Assembly (NCBI GenBank): GCA_947054185.1
Contig: CAMRVW010000037.1
Location: forward strand, 1 to 14,966
DNA from: an uncultured Rikenellaceae bacterium
GTDB taxonomy: Bacteria; Bacteroidota; Bacteroidia; Bacteroidales; Rikenellaceae
Length of the DNA: 14,966 nt
Direction of reading: 5' to 3'
Shown piece by piece: positions 7,072-14,534 of this stretch. Within the stretch, counting starts at the first letter, position 1. Every line of letters starts with the position of its first letter. Both the position numbers and the translations under genes were made by a program. The notes under the pieces are model-generated. The model searched no databases and was not told where the DNA came from. It saw nothing but the letters and a program-made list of their open reading frames with translations.

Positions 7072-8121
7072 CTATCGTGTTTTGAATCTGAATATTATAT
7101 GCTCTTCATAGACCTCTCCTTTTTTGAGCAGAGGCGACGGGAATTGCAGCTTGTTGGGGGCGTCGGGGAAGTTCTGGCACTCCAGGGCCACGCCGTCACG
7201 CGACTCTATCGGGCGTCCGCCCTTTGACGTGCCCGAGCCTTTGAGCCAGTTGCCTGTATATACCTGTATGCCCGGCTGTGTGGTGTAAATCTGCACTTCG
7301 ATGCCGCTTTCGGGGCTGTAAAGGGTGGCGGCGTGGTTTTCACGGTCGCGCTTATAGTTGTCGAGCGCCCAGCAGTGGTCATATCCGGCACCTATCTTGA
7401 GAGCCTCGAAGTCGGCGTCTATGTCGCGACCCAGCTCTTTGGGTGTGCGGAAGTCCATGGGGGTGCCTTCGACGGGAGCCAGCTCGCCGGTGGGTATCTG
7501 CGTGTCGTCGGTGGGCAGGTAACGCGATGCGTTGAGCATCAGCGTGTGGCCGAGCACCGAGCCGCTCTCGCAGCCCGAGAGGTTGAAATAGACGTGGTTG
7601 GTGAGGTTGACGATGGTGTCGGCATCGGAACCTGCGAAATAGGTTATCTCTATGTTGCCGTCGTCGTCGAAGTCATAGACGACCTCACACCCCAACTCGC
7701 CGGGATAACCCTCTTCGCCGTCGGGCGAGGTGTAAGAGAAGACCACGCGGTCGGTCTCCACACGTGAGGTCCATATTTTGGTCTGGAAGCCGCCCGGACC
7801 TCCGTGGAGGTGGTTGACGCCGTTGTTGCATGCGAGCGTATATCTCTTGCCGTCGAGGCTGAAACGTCCGCGGGCGATGCGGTTGGCATAACGGCCCACG
7901 CTCTTGCACATGGCTGCCGGGTCGTTGATATAATTATCGAACATGCGGTAACCGAGCACGACGTCACGCATGTTGCCGTCGCGGTCGGGCACCTCTAACG
8001 ATGCGATGGCCGCACCTATGTTTATGACTTTGAGGCGCCATCCCTTGACGTTGACCATTTCGTAAAGTATGACGGCCGCGCCATCGGGGGCAAATCCCAA
8101 TATTTGTTGTTCTATGTTCAT
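7072..8121 (-). CDS. galM: Aldose 1-epimerase (galactose mutarotase)
   Basis: Interconverts alpha and beta anomers of galactose and other aldoses, supplying the alpha anomer that GalK uses. The 349-residue protein has the conserved GRYANRIARGRF (77-88), NHLHGG (103-108, His106), the catalytic acid His176 in NLTNHVYFNL (172-181), Asp248 in GYDH and the catalytic base Glu314 in ALECQNFPDAP (312-322). No signal peptide is visible at the N-terminus, so it is predicted to be cytoplasmic, unlike many secreted Bacteroidales mutarotases. It lies 81 bp after the nucleotidyltransferase and 156 bp before the transporter, in the same orientation. Confidence 0.96.
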   Translation of the reverse strand: MNIEQQILGFAPDGAAVILYEMVNVKGWRLKVINIGAAIASLEVPDRDGNMRDVVLGYRMFDNYINDPAAMCKSVGRYANRIARGRFSLDGKRYTLACNNGVNHLHGGPGGFQTKIWTSRVETDRVVFSYTSPDGEEGYPGELGCEVVYDFDDDGNIEITYFAGSDADTIVNLTNHVYFNLSGCESGSVLGHTLMLNASRYLPTDDTQIPTGELAPVEGTPMDFRTPKELGRDIDADFEALKIGAGYDHCWALDNYKRDRENHAATLYSPESGIEVQIYTTQPGIQVYTGNWLKGSGTSKGGRPIESRDGVALECQNFPDAPNKLQFPSPLLKKGEVYEEHIIFRFKTR

Positions 8122-8162
8122 GAATGCACTTGTTTTTGTGGTGGAGCCACACCTATTATTAT

Positions 8163-8181
8163 GTATGCAGTCGTTGCATAC
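8163..8181. promoter_or_regulatory. Short perfect hairpin between the nucleotidyltransferase gene and galM
   Basis: GTATGCA (8163-8169) pairs with TGCATAC (8175-8181) around a 5-base loop. On the minus strand it follows the nucleotidyltransferase stop by about 20 bases and precedes the galM ATG by about 40. The bases after it on the minus strand are ATAATAATAG, not a U-tract. It may attenuate read-through or mark an mRNA processing site. Confidence 0.35.
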
Positions 8182-8202
8182 GGGTTGTATGTGAGAATCG
8201 GA

Positions 8203-9123
8203 CTATTTGTCCCACAGCGAACGCGGATATTCGCCTGCCGTTATCAACGCCTCAAGGCGCGCCACAACGCCGGGACGGTCTTCCTTATAGGTTACGCCGA
8301 ACCATTCGGCACTGCTCGAGAGCACTTTGAGTGAGGCTTTTTTCTCGGTGATGAGCTTGTTGGTCATCAAGGGTATGAAGAACTCGGCTTTGGGGTTGGC
8401 GATGTTTTCGGCCAGGAACTTCTTGAAATATTCGCGTGACTCGGTGAAATAGTCGGGAGTGAAACCGAACATGTTCATGCTCACGATGGTGTTGTCGTCA
8501 AGCGGATGGGTCGAGCCGTCGTCGTCGATATATACTATACTGCCGTTCCGGCGCTCTATCTTGGTGCGTTCGACGATGGATACGAGGTTGGAGTCGGCAT
8601 CGCTCGAGCAGACGCCGCGCGATACGGTGCCGTTGTCCGAGAGGGTGTTGCCCACAATGTAACCCACCATGCAGTAACGGCCACAAGAGCCTTCGGGCAG
8701 CGAGGCAAGATAGTCGTGCATCACCTTGAAGGCGTCTTTGCCGTAAAAGTCATCGGCGTTTATGACCGCAAAAGGGGTGTGGACGGCGTTTTGAGCCACT
8801 ATCACGGCATGGTTGGTGCCCCATGGTTTGGTACGGCCTTCGGGCAAAGAAAAACCGTCGGGCAGGTCGTCGAGCTCTTGAAAGACATATTCCACATCTA
8901 TCTTGCCGCCGAAACGCTCTTTGTTGAACACCTCTTTGAATTCGTCGCCGAAACTTTTGCGTATCACGAACACAACGCGGTTGAACCCCGCGCGTATGGC
9001 GTCATAAACCGAATAGTCGAGTATGGCCTCTTTAGACGGGCCTATGCCGTCCATCTGCTTGAGCGAGCCGTATCGTGAACCCATGCCTGCCGCGAGTATC
9101 AAAAGAGTGGTCTGTGGTTGCAT
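8203..9123 (-). CDS. NDP-sugar nucleotidyltransferase
   Basis: A 306-residue cytoplasmic nucleotidyltransferase of the Rossmann-like sugar-1-phosphate NTP transferase group. The nucleotide-binding loop is LAAGMGSRYGSLKQM (10-24), with the PSK motif at 29-31. GTNHAV (102-107) and INADDFYG (121-128) carry the base- and metal-binding positions, and NMFGF (217-221) and WFGVTYKEDRP (274-284) complete the fold. It is neither a textbook GalU nor an RmlA. It heads the galactose gene series, with its start next to a divergent promoter region. No galT or galE is present nearby, so it may make a UDP-hexose from galactose-1-phosphate or glucose-1-phosphate. That role is inference from position; the enzyme class is firm. 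Confidence 0.85.
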   Translation of the reverse strand: MQPQTTLLILAAGMGSRYGSLKQMDGIGPSKEAILDYSVYDAIRAGFNRVVFVIRKSFGDEFKEVFNKERFGGKIDVEYVFQELDDLPDGFSLPEGRTKPWGTNHAVIVAQNAVHTPFAVINADDFYGKDAFKVMHDYLASLPEGSCGRYCMVGYIVGNTLSDNGTVSRGVCSSDADSNLVSIVERTKIERRNGSIVYIDDDGSTHPLDDNTIVSMNMFGFTPDYFTESREYFKKFLAENIANPKAEFFIPLMTNKLITEKKASLKVLSSSAEWFGVTYKEDRPGVVARLEALITAGEYPRSLWDK

Positions 9124-9161
9124 AATTTAATGCTGTTTAGGTGTTTGTTACGTAAAAAAGT

Positions 9162-9169
9162 TATCTTTG
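9162..9169 (+). promoter_or_regulatory. Upstream TAnnTTTG -7 box
   Basis: TATCTTTG at 9162-9169 matches the Bacteroidetes -7 consensus. The -33 side is weak: a TTTG at 9144-9147 is too close at 14 bases. It would start a transcript near 9177, giving a leader of more than 110 bases on the M23-like gene, or a small RNA. Confidence 0.35.
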
Positions 9170-9218
9170 CATCGAAATCGAGCCCCATGCGGGCGCGGTT
9201 CGCTAAATAAATCATCAG

Positions 9219-9226
9219 CAAATATA
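9219..9226 (-). promoter_or_regulatory. Minus-strand -7 box for the nucleotidyltransferase gene
   Basis: CAAATATA on the plus strand reads TATATTTG on the minus strand, an exact TAnnTTTG match. It points toward the nucleotidyltransferase start at 9123, with a leader of about 90 bases. No good -33 TTG is seen at the usual spacing. Confidence 0.4.
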
Positions 9227-9248
9227 ATTATTTTATATTAAATAAGTG

Positions 9249-9256
9249 TATCTTTG
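9249..9256 (+). promoter_or_regulatory. -7 box for the M23-like gene
   Basis: TATCTTTG at 9249-9256 matches the Bacteroidetes -7 consensus. It lies 36 bases before the ATG at 9293, an ordinary leader length. The -33 position is occupied only by AT-rich sequence (around 9228) without a clear TTG. Confidence 0.5.
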
Positions 9257-9292
9257 CTGAAGAATAGCTTAATTTTTTTAATCCGATAACAG

Positions 9293-10174
9293 ATGGGATT
9301 TCTGAATGTAATAAAGCATATAATTGTAAATTTCAGAAGAAAGCACAGAGTCAGCTTCCGTGATCCGCATAGTGACAAGGAGTTGTGGTGCATGTTTTTC
9401 TCACCACTCAACATAGTGCTTGCATCGCTTACCGTGTTGATAATCACCTTTGCGGCCGTCATGACGGTGGTGGCTTACACTCCCATATTGGACCTCATAC
9501 CCGGATATCCGGGCAACAAATCGCGTCAGGTGCTCTTGCACAGTGTGATGCGTCTCGACTCGTTGGAGCGTCAGATAAAGATGTGGCAGATATATGAGCG
9601 CGACATATCGCTGATAATGGAGGGCAAGAGACCCATATCGGTAACGGCCTCGGCAACGGTGGACTCGATACTCAAAAGTCCTGCGGCCGTGTTGCCCCCT
9701 TCGTTGATAGACTCGCTTTTCAGAGCCGGCATGGGCACATCGGGTTCGCTTTTGGTGCACGGCAGGACGACGGACGGCAAGCCGACGGCCTTTGAACTTT
9801 ACGCCCCTTCGCGTGGTGTGGTGGTCGACTATTTCGACCCGTCGTCGGGTTCTAACGGCGTTACGGTGTCGGTAAGGGGCGAGCAGCCCATAGTGGCCGT
9901 GACCGACGGTGTGATGGTGTTGTCGACATGGTCGCCGTCAGAGGGTTACATCACCCAGTTGCAACACGGAGGCAGCATGTTGTCGGTGTATAAGCGCCTT
10001 TCGAGGCTCATAAAGAAGCCGGGCGACAGGGTCAAGGCCGGCGAGGTGATAGGTTATGTGGGTGGTACCGTTCATAGTGACGTGGCTTCGCCTGAGGGTG
10101 TCAAGACCTCGTACAATTACGAGTTGTGGGACAACGGTACGCCTATCGATCCGGAAAGTTATATGTTATTTTAG
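9293..10174 (+). CDS. Membrane-anchored LytM/M23-fold protein, probably non-catalytic
   Basis: A 293-residue protein with a short basic cytoplasmic segment, one transmembrane helix (about 40-62), a linker with some helical character (75-110) and a C-terminal LytM/M23 domain (about 169-291). The fold is visible in SRGVVVDYFD, VTDGVMVLSTW, the GYITQLQHGG strand (218-227), KPGDRVKAGEVIGYVGG (242-258) and YELWDNGTPIDPESY. The usual zinc ligands are not: the HxGxD site reads SNGVT (187-191), and the HLHFELW segment reads SYNYELW (273-279). Only His225 in QHGG is kept. It is probably a non-enzymatic LytM factor, like EnvC or NlpD, that binds or activates murein hydrolases. It sits 2 bp before dxr, likely in one operon. 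Confidence 0.85.
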   Translation: MGFLNVIKHIIVNFRRKHRVSFRDPHSDKELWCMFFSPLNIVLASLTVLIITFAAVMTVVAYTPILDLIPGYPGNKSRQVLLHSVMRLDSLERQIKMWQIYERDISLIMEGKRPISVTASATVDSILKSPAAVLPPSLIDSLFRAGMGTSGSLLVHGRTTDGKPTAFELYAPSRGVVVDYFDPSSGSNGVTVSVRGEQPIVAVTDGVMVLSTWSPSEGYITQLQHGGSMLSVYKRLSRLIKKPGDRVKAGEVIGYVGGTVHSDVASPEGVKTSYNYELWDNGTPIDPESYMLF

Positions 10175-10176
10175 CA

Positions 10177-11322
10177 ATGAGACAACGATTAGCCATTTTA
10201 GGTTCGACCGGATCGATCGGTCGACAGACGCTCGATGTGGTGGCTGCATATCCCGACCTTTTCGAGGTGCGTACGCTTACGGCCGCAACCAACTGGGAGT
10301 TGCTGTGCCGTCAGGCCGTCGAGTTCGATGCCGACAGTGTGGTTATTGCCGACAAGAGTCTTTACGGCAATGTTAAAGAGGCTCTTGCTGGCACCATGAT
10401 AAAGGTGTTTGCGGGCGAGGAGTCGCTCGAGCATGTGGCCGCCTCGTCGGAGGTGGATACAGTGGTGGTGGCGCTTGTGGGTTTTGCCGGGCTCTTTCCG
10501 ACCGTTAGTGCAATCAAGCACTCCAAGAAGATAGCCCTTGCCAATAAAGAGACTTTGGTGGTGGCCGGCGAGCATGTGACACGCCTGTCGCGTGAGCACC
10601 ACGCTCCCATAGTGCCTGTCGATTCGGAACACTCGGCCATATTCCAGTCGTTGGCGGGTGAAGACACACGTGCCATTGACAAGCTGATTCTGACAGCTTC
10701 CGGAGGTCCGTTTCGCGATTACACGTCGCAGATGCTCGAGAGTGTGACTCCGCAACAGGCTCTTGCCCATCCGTCGTGGGTCATGGGCAGGAAGATAACC
10801 ATAGATTCGGCCACGCTCATGAACAAAGGCTTCGAGGTGATAGAGGCGCGGTGGCTCTTCGGGGTCGACCCCTCGGCAATAGAGGTTGCGGTGCATCCCG
10901 GGTCGGTTGTCCATTCGATGGTTCAGTTTGTCGACGGAGCGGTCAAAGCGCAGCTGGGCACCCCCGACATGAGGTTGCCGATACAGTATGCCCTCACCTT
11001 CCCCGATCGCTTGCCCATGAGCGGATGTCGCCTGTCGTTCGACGATCTGACACTCTCGTTTTCAAGGCCCGACACCGAGCGTTTCCCGTGTCTGGAGTTG
11101 GCTTATGAGTCCATGCGCCGGGGTGGTAACGCCCCTTGTGTGGTCAATGCGGCCAATGAGGTGGCTGTGGCGGCCTTCCTCGAAGGAAGGATAGGTTTTA
11201 TGCAGATACCACGCATGTTGAAAGTCTGTCTTGACAAGATAGACTTTATTGTGGCACCGTCGCTCGACGATTACAGAGAGTGCGACAAGGTGACGCGTGA
11301 GTATGCCGAAAGTCTGATTTAG
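10177..11322 (+). CDS. dxr: 1-deoxy-D-xylulose 5-phosphate reductoisomerase
   Basis: Second enzyme of the MEP isoprenoid pathway: it rearranges and reduces 1-deoxy-D-xylulose 5-phosphate to 2-C-methyl-D-erythritol 4-phosphate with NADPH and a divalent metal. The 381-residue protein has the NADPH loop GSTGSIG (9-15), LANKETLVVAGE (121-132), the metal ligands in VDSEHSAIFQSL (148-159, Asp149 and Glu151), ASGGPF (174-179), HPSWVMGRKITIDSATLMNKGFE (198-220, split here only for length) and the HPGSVVHSMVQF stretch (240-251). I chose the ATG at 10177 because it starts directly before the conserved NADPH loop and 2 bp after the M23-like stop. Longer starts overlap that gene. It is predicted to be fosmidomycin-sensitive as a family trait. 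Confidence 0.97.
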   Translation: MRQRLAILGSTGSIGRQTLDVVAAYPDLFEVRTLTAATNWELLCRQAVEFDADSVVIADKSLYGNVKEALAGTMIKVFAGEESLEHVAASSEVDTVVVALVGFAGLFPTVSAIKHSKKIALANKETLVVAGEHVTRLSREHHAPIVPVDSEHSAIFQSLAGEDTRAIDKLILTASGGPFRDYTSQMLESVTPQQALAHPSWVMGRKITIDSATLMNKGFEVIEARWLFGVDPSAIEVAVHPGSVVHSMVQFVDGAVKAQLGTPDMRLPIQYALTFPDRLPMSGCRLSFDDLTLSFSRPDTERFPCLELAYESMRRGGNAPCVVNAANEVAVAAFLEGRIGFMQIPRMLKVCLDKIDFIVAPSLDDYRECDKVTREYAESLI

Positions 11323-11406
11323 AGCCTTTTGACGGGTGCGTGTTTCTGTGGAACGGCATATGTGTGCTTTGCATGGTGATTTTTGGGCTGCACTTTTGCC
11401 GGTGGC

Positions 11407-11437
11407 TTGGCATTTTCGGGTGAAAAGGTAAATTTTG
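11407..11437 (+). promoter_or_regulatory. Possible promoter for rseP
   Basis: In the 139-base gap between dxr and rseP, a TTG at 11407-11409 is followed after 19 bases by TAAATTTTG at 11429-11437. This matches the Bacteroidetes -33/-7 layout with one mismatch or one extra base in the -7 box. It would give a leader of roughly 20 bases. Read-through from dxr is also possible. Confidence 0.35.
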
Positions 11438-11461
11438 GAAATATCATAAAAGTCTGTTTTG

Positions 11462-12805
11462 ATGGATATTTTAGTCAGAGTGATGCAATTGGTGTTGTGC
11501 CTGTCGATACTTGTGATGGTGCACGAGCTGGGGCATTTTATGTTCGCCAAGATGTTCGGCGTGAGGGTTGAGAAGTTTTACCTTTTCTTCAATCCCTATT
11601 TTTCGCTGTTTAAGAAGAAGATAGGCGACACGGTTTACGGCATAGGCTGGGTGCCGTTCGGCGGTTATGTCAAGATTGCGGGCATGATCGACGAGTCGAT
11701 GGACAAGGAGCAGATGAGCATGCCGCCTCAGCCGTGGGAGTTTCGCAGCAAGCCGGCGTGGCAGAGGCTTCTTATAATGGTTGGCGGCGTGATGATGAAT
11801 GTGGTTTTGGCATTTGTCATATACGTGGGGTTGAGCTTTCATTACGGTGAGAGCTATATTGCCGCCGCAGACGTCAAGAACGGTTACAGCTTCAGTGAGT
11901 TGGGGCATGAGATAGGCTTCCGTGACGGAGATATAATAAAGTCGGTTAACGGCAAGAGCTTCGACAACTATATGGAGATAATGTCGGAGATAATCATATC
12001 GGGCACGTCGGAGGTTGAGGTCATACGTGAAGGCAAGAGTGTCAATGTGGTTGTTGGCGAGGAGTTTACGCCGCGACTCTTGGCCGGCAAGCAGGCTTTG
12101 TTCGACCTTCGCATACCATTTACTGTCGACTCTGTACTGACAGGTTCGGCTGCCGATAAGGCCGGATTGTCGGCCGGTGACTCGTTGTTGTCGGTCGATG
12201 GCAAGAGAATGGCTTTCAGAGACCAGTTCGTCACGGCTTTCCGTGCATCTGCCGGTGATACGCTGATACTTGGGGTGTTGCGTGACAGTGCCGGGGTGTC
12301 GGTGGCTCGGTCGTTGGTGCTGGCTGTGCCCGAAGACGGGGTGATAGGCACCATTTCCATGACCGATATTTTGGCCTATTATCCTCTGACAGTGCGCCAT
12401 TATACCTTCTGGGAGGCGATACCCAACGGCTTCAAACGTGCCGGCGAGCAGATAGGCAGTTATATCAAGCAGCTTAAGCTGATATTTAACCCCGAGACAA
12501 AGGCTTATAAATCAGTCGGTTCGGTCGTTTCCATGGGTAAGTTTTTCCCAACGAGCTGGGATTGGTTGCGTTTTTGGAACATCACGGCACTTTTTTCCAT
12601 AATGCTTGCCGTGCTCAATATATTACCCATACCCGCGCTTGACGGCGGTCATGTCGTATTCCTTTTATATGAGGTGATTACAAGACGCAAGCCGAGCGAC
12701 AAATTCATGATGGGGGCGCAGACTGTCGGAATGATATTGTTGTTGATGTTGATTGTGCTGACGTTGGGTAATGATATCATACGATTGATATTCAATAGGT
12801 TTTAG
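11462..12805 (+). CDS. rseP: RIP metalloprotease RseP (site-2 protease)
   Basis: A 447-residue intramembrane zinc protease that cleaves transmembrane segments such as those of anti-sigma factors after a first periplasmic cut. The active-site HELGH (21-25) lies in the first membrane helix, and the third zinc ligand is in NILPIPALDGGH (386-397, Asp394). Between them are two PDZ-like domains: about 130-200, with the GFRDGDIIKSVNGKSF motif, and about 215-290, with AGLSAGDSLLSVDGKRM. This gives the full-length two-PDZ architecture. Further hydrophobic helices lie near the C-terminus. I chose the ATG at 11462; a TTG directly before it is less likely. It follows dxr in the same direction, an arrangement seen in many bacteria. 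Confidence 0.95.
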   Translation: MDILVRVMQLVLCLSILVMVHELGHFMFAKMFGVRVEKFYLFFNPYFSLFKKKIGDTVYGIGWVPFGGYVKIAGMIDESMDKEQMSMPPQPWEFRSKPAWQRLLIMVGGVMMNVVLAFVIYVGLSFHYGESYIAAADVKNGYSFSELGHEIGFRDGDIIKSVNGKSFDNYMEIMSEIIISGTSEVEVIREGKSVNVVVGEEFTPRLLAGKQALFDLRIPFTVDSVLTGSAADKAGLSAGDSLLSVDGKRMAFRDQFVTAFRASAGDTLILGVLRDSAGVSVARSLVLAVPEDGVIGTISMTDILAYYPLTVRHYTFWEAIPNGFKRAGEQIGSYIKQLKLIFNPETKAYKSVGSVVSMGKFFPTSWDWLRFWNITALFSIMLAVLNILPIPALDGGHVVFLLYEVITRRKPSDKFMMGAQTVGMILLLMLIVLTLGNDIIRLIFNRF

Positions 12806-12847
12806 TCAGGTCTGCTGCGAGAACGTCTTGTGATGGGAGGCATGGAC

Positions 12848-13360
12848 ATGCAGTATGTTTGGCGGTATGATTCACCTTTGGGGCAGATAACCATGGCATC
12901 CGACGGCGACGGGCTTACCGGGTTGTGGTTTGAGGGGCAGAAATATTTTGCCCCCACTCTTGCAGCGGGCGGGTACCGTCAGTGTGTGGTGCCTGTGTTC
13001 AAGCTTGTCTGTGAATGGCTCGATTGTTACTTCGGCGGCACGGAGCCCTGTTTCACCCTGCCGTTGCATCTTGCCGGTACGCCCTTCAGGATGGCGGTGT
13101 GGGAGGTGTTGAGAGAGATACCCTATGGCCGCGTCACCACATATAAGAGAGTGGCCGAGCATGTGGCCGCGCGTTATGGTGCCAAGGTGTCGGTGAGGGC
13201 TGTCGGCGGTGCCGTGGGACATAATCCGGTGAGTATCATTGTGCCGTGTCATCGTGTGATAGGTTCCGACGGATGGCTTACAGGTTATGCGGGAGGTATT
13301 GACCGTAAAGTGTCTTTGCTTGAATGCGAGGGTGTCGATATGAACGGGCTTAAATGGTAA
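12848..13360 (+). CDS. ogt: Methylated-DNA-[protein]-cysteine S-methyltransferase
   Basis: Suicide DNA-repair protein that moves the alkyl group from O6-alkylguanine to its own cysteine. With the chosen start (170 residues), the acceptor is Cys134 in VPCHRVIG. The wing and helix-turn-helix segment runs from TPFRMAVWEVLREIPYG (78-94) through TTYKRVAEHV, and RAVGGAVGHNP (117-127) supplies the arginine finger and asparagine hinge. There is no Ada-type N-terminal zinc domain, so it is the Ogt form. Several in-frame starts exist at 12830 (GTG), 12833, 12842 and 12848. I prefer 12848 because GGGAGG at 12835-12840 lies 7 bases before it, an unusually clear ribosome-binding site for this genome. The 12833 start would add five residues. 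It lies about 40 bp after rseP. Confidence 0.95.
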   Translation: MQYVWRYDSPLGQITMASDGDGLTGLWFEGQKYFAPTLAAGGYRQCVVPVFKLVCEWLDCYFGGTEPCFTLPLHLAGTPFRMAVWEVLREIPYGRVTTYKRVAEHVAARYGAKVSVRAVGGAVGHNPVSIIVPCHRVIGSDGWLTGYAGGIDRKVSLLECEGVDMNGLKW

Positions 13361-13493
13361 GCGGGCTTGTAACTGTCTTGTGAAAGAAGAAGAATCCTCA
13401 GAGTTTGCGACCGAAAAGGGAGTGGTGGTTTGCAAAAAAAACGTGGATTTGCTTTTGTGAAAAGGGTGGTGGAGTCTTGAAAGAAAAATCGAT

Positions 13494-14390
13494 ATGTTAA
13501 GGTTGCTTAAAAATAACGCTCTTCCGTTGGCAATGGTCATCGGGGTGGTGGGGCATGGACTGTTTTCACGGCTCTCTTTTCTTACGCCATACCTGATATT
13601 CACGATGTTATTGCTGACGTTCTGTAAGATATCGATAAGACAGATGCGTCCCCAAAGGTTGCATTTGTGGTTGTTGGTCATACAGATGGCGGGGTCTGTT
13701 GCGGTCTATTTCGCCATGTTGCCGTTGGGGAGCATGGTGGCTCAGGGGGTGATGGTGTGTGTGATATGTCCCACGGCAACGGCAGCTGCGGTGATCACCC
13801 ACAAGTTGGGAGGTAATGCGGCGGTGCTTACCACTTACACATTGATAAGCAATTTGGGTACTGCATTGGCGGTGCCTTTGGTCTTCCCCCTTGTGGAGCC
13901 TTGTGCCGGTGTCGGTTTCGGCACCTCGTTCGCCGTGATACTCGGCAAGGTGTTCCCGCTTCTTATATGTCCGTTTATTGCAGCATTTCTGTTGCGACGT
14001 TTCCTGCCTCGAATGCACGGGGTGCTCGAGCGGGCTCACGGGGCGGCTTTTTATATATGGACGTTTGCATTGGCGATAGTTGCGGCGCAGATATTCGTGT
14101 CGGTGCGAGACGATGATACAGCCGTGGCGGTGAAGGTGACGACAGCCGTGGCGACATTGGTGCTGTGTCTGTTGCAATTTGCCGTGGGCAAGGCTGTCGG
14201 CAGCAGATATGGCGAACGAATAAGCGCAGGGCAGGCCTTGGGGCAGAAGAATACCATATTTGCAATATGGATGGCTCATGCCTATCTCAATCCCGCTTCG
14301 GCCATAGGTCCGGGGGCGTATGTATTATGGCAGAACTTCGTGAACAGCTATCAAATCTATAAAAAGGATAGAGAAACGACGAAAAATTAA
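13494..14390 (+). CDS. Bile acid:sodium symporter (BASS) family transporter
   Basis: A 298-residue membrane protein with nine or ten hydrophobic segments. Family-like features are the CPTATAAAVITHKLGGN stretch (92-108), the SNLGTALAVPLVFPL helix (119-133) and the cross-over-like segment GQALGQKNTIFAIWMAHAYL (246-265), followed by PASAIGPGAYVLWQN. These fit the BASS/SBF fold used for sodium-coupled uptake of organic anions, but the substrate is unknown and bile acids should not be assumed. The 133-base gap after ogt shows no clear promoter. Its stop codon lies at the foot of a hairpin. It is the last resident gene before the integrated element. Confidence 0.8.
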   Translation: MLRLLKNNALPLAMVIGVVGHGLFSRLSFLTPYLIFTMLLLTFCKISIRQMRPQRLHLWLLVIQMAGSVAVYFAMLPLGSMVAQGVMVCVICPTATAAAVITHKLGGNAAVLTTYTLISNLGTALAVPLVFPLVEPCAGVGFGTSFAVILGKVFPLLICPFIAAFLLRRFLPRMHGVLERAHGAAFYIWTFALAIVAAQIFVSVRDDDTAVAVKVTTAVATLVLCLLQFAVGKAVGSRYGERISAGQALGQKNTIFAIWMAHAYLNPASAIGPGAYVLWQNFVNSYQIYKKDRETTKN

Positions 14391-14423
14391 ATATAAATCA
14401 TTAAAATATAGCGATTTATATTT
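14389..14423. terminator. AT-rich 11-bp hairpin at the end of the BASS gene
   Basis: AAATATAAATC (14389-14399) is the exact reverse complement of GATTTATATTT (14413-14423), with a 13-base loop. The left arm begins in the BASS stop codon. A second small palindrome, TAAAATTTTA, follows at 14429-14438. The position suggests a terminator, but the stem is AT-rich and no clean T-run follows. It could instead be part of an element end. Confidence 0.4.
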
Positions 14424-14483
14424 GATTGTAAAATTTTAGGTTGTTTTTGCGATTTCCCCAACAAAGCCCATAATTGCCTGATA

Positions 14484-14525
14484 TTTGTTACTATTTTGTT
14501 ACTTGAAAATGCTGCGGTAACAAAA
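14484..14525. repeat. Phased TTTGTTACT direct repeat plus inverted copy before the integrase
   Basis: TTTGTTACT occurs at 14484-14492 and again at 14495-14503, exactly 11 bases apart, which is one helical turn. An inverted copy, GTAACAAAA, lies at 14517-14525 and is a perfect 9-bp partner of TTTTGTTAC at 14494-14502. Such an arrangement upstream of an integrase fits arm-type recombinase sites or an operator for a regulator. Confidence 0.45.
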
Positions 14526-14534
14526 CAAATTCGC

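Larger units (their letters stand above)
9124..9292. other. AT-rich divergent promoter region
   Basis: Non-coding gap between the leftward nucleotidyltransferase and the rightward M23-like gene. The right half (about 9200-9290) is strongly AT-rich. Three sequences match the Bacteroidetes -7 consensus exactly, two on the plus strand and one on the minus strand, and are listed separately. No tRNA or other RNA gene was recognised. Confidence 0.6.

Noticed and set aside
11471..12400. Long open frame (about 309 codons) antisense to rseP
   Set aside because: It lies wholly inside rseP, is rich in His, Arg and Gln, and has no domain signature. It is a by-product of the codon bias of the real gene. 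The same applies to other antisense frames, such as the one at 10198-10914.
12872..13681. Antisense frame of about 269 codons spanning ogt, the gap and the start of the BASS gene
   Set aside because: It crosses two well-supported genes, has low-complexity composition and matches no family. It is not needed to explain the 133-base gap.
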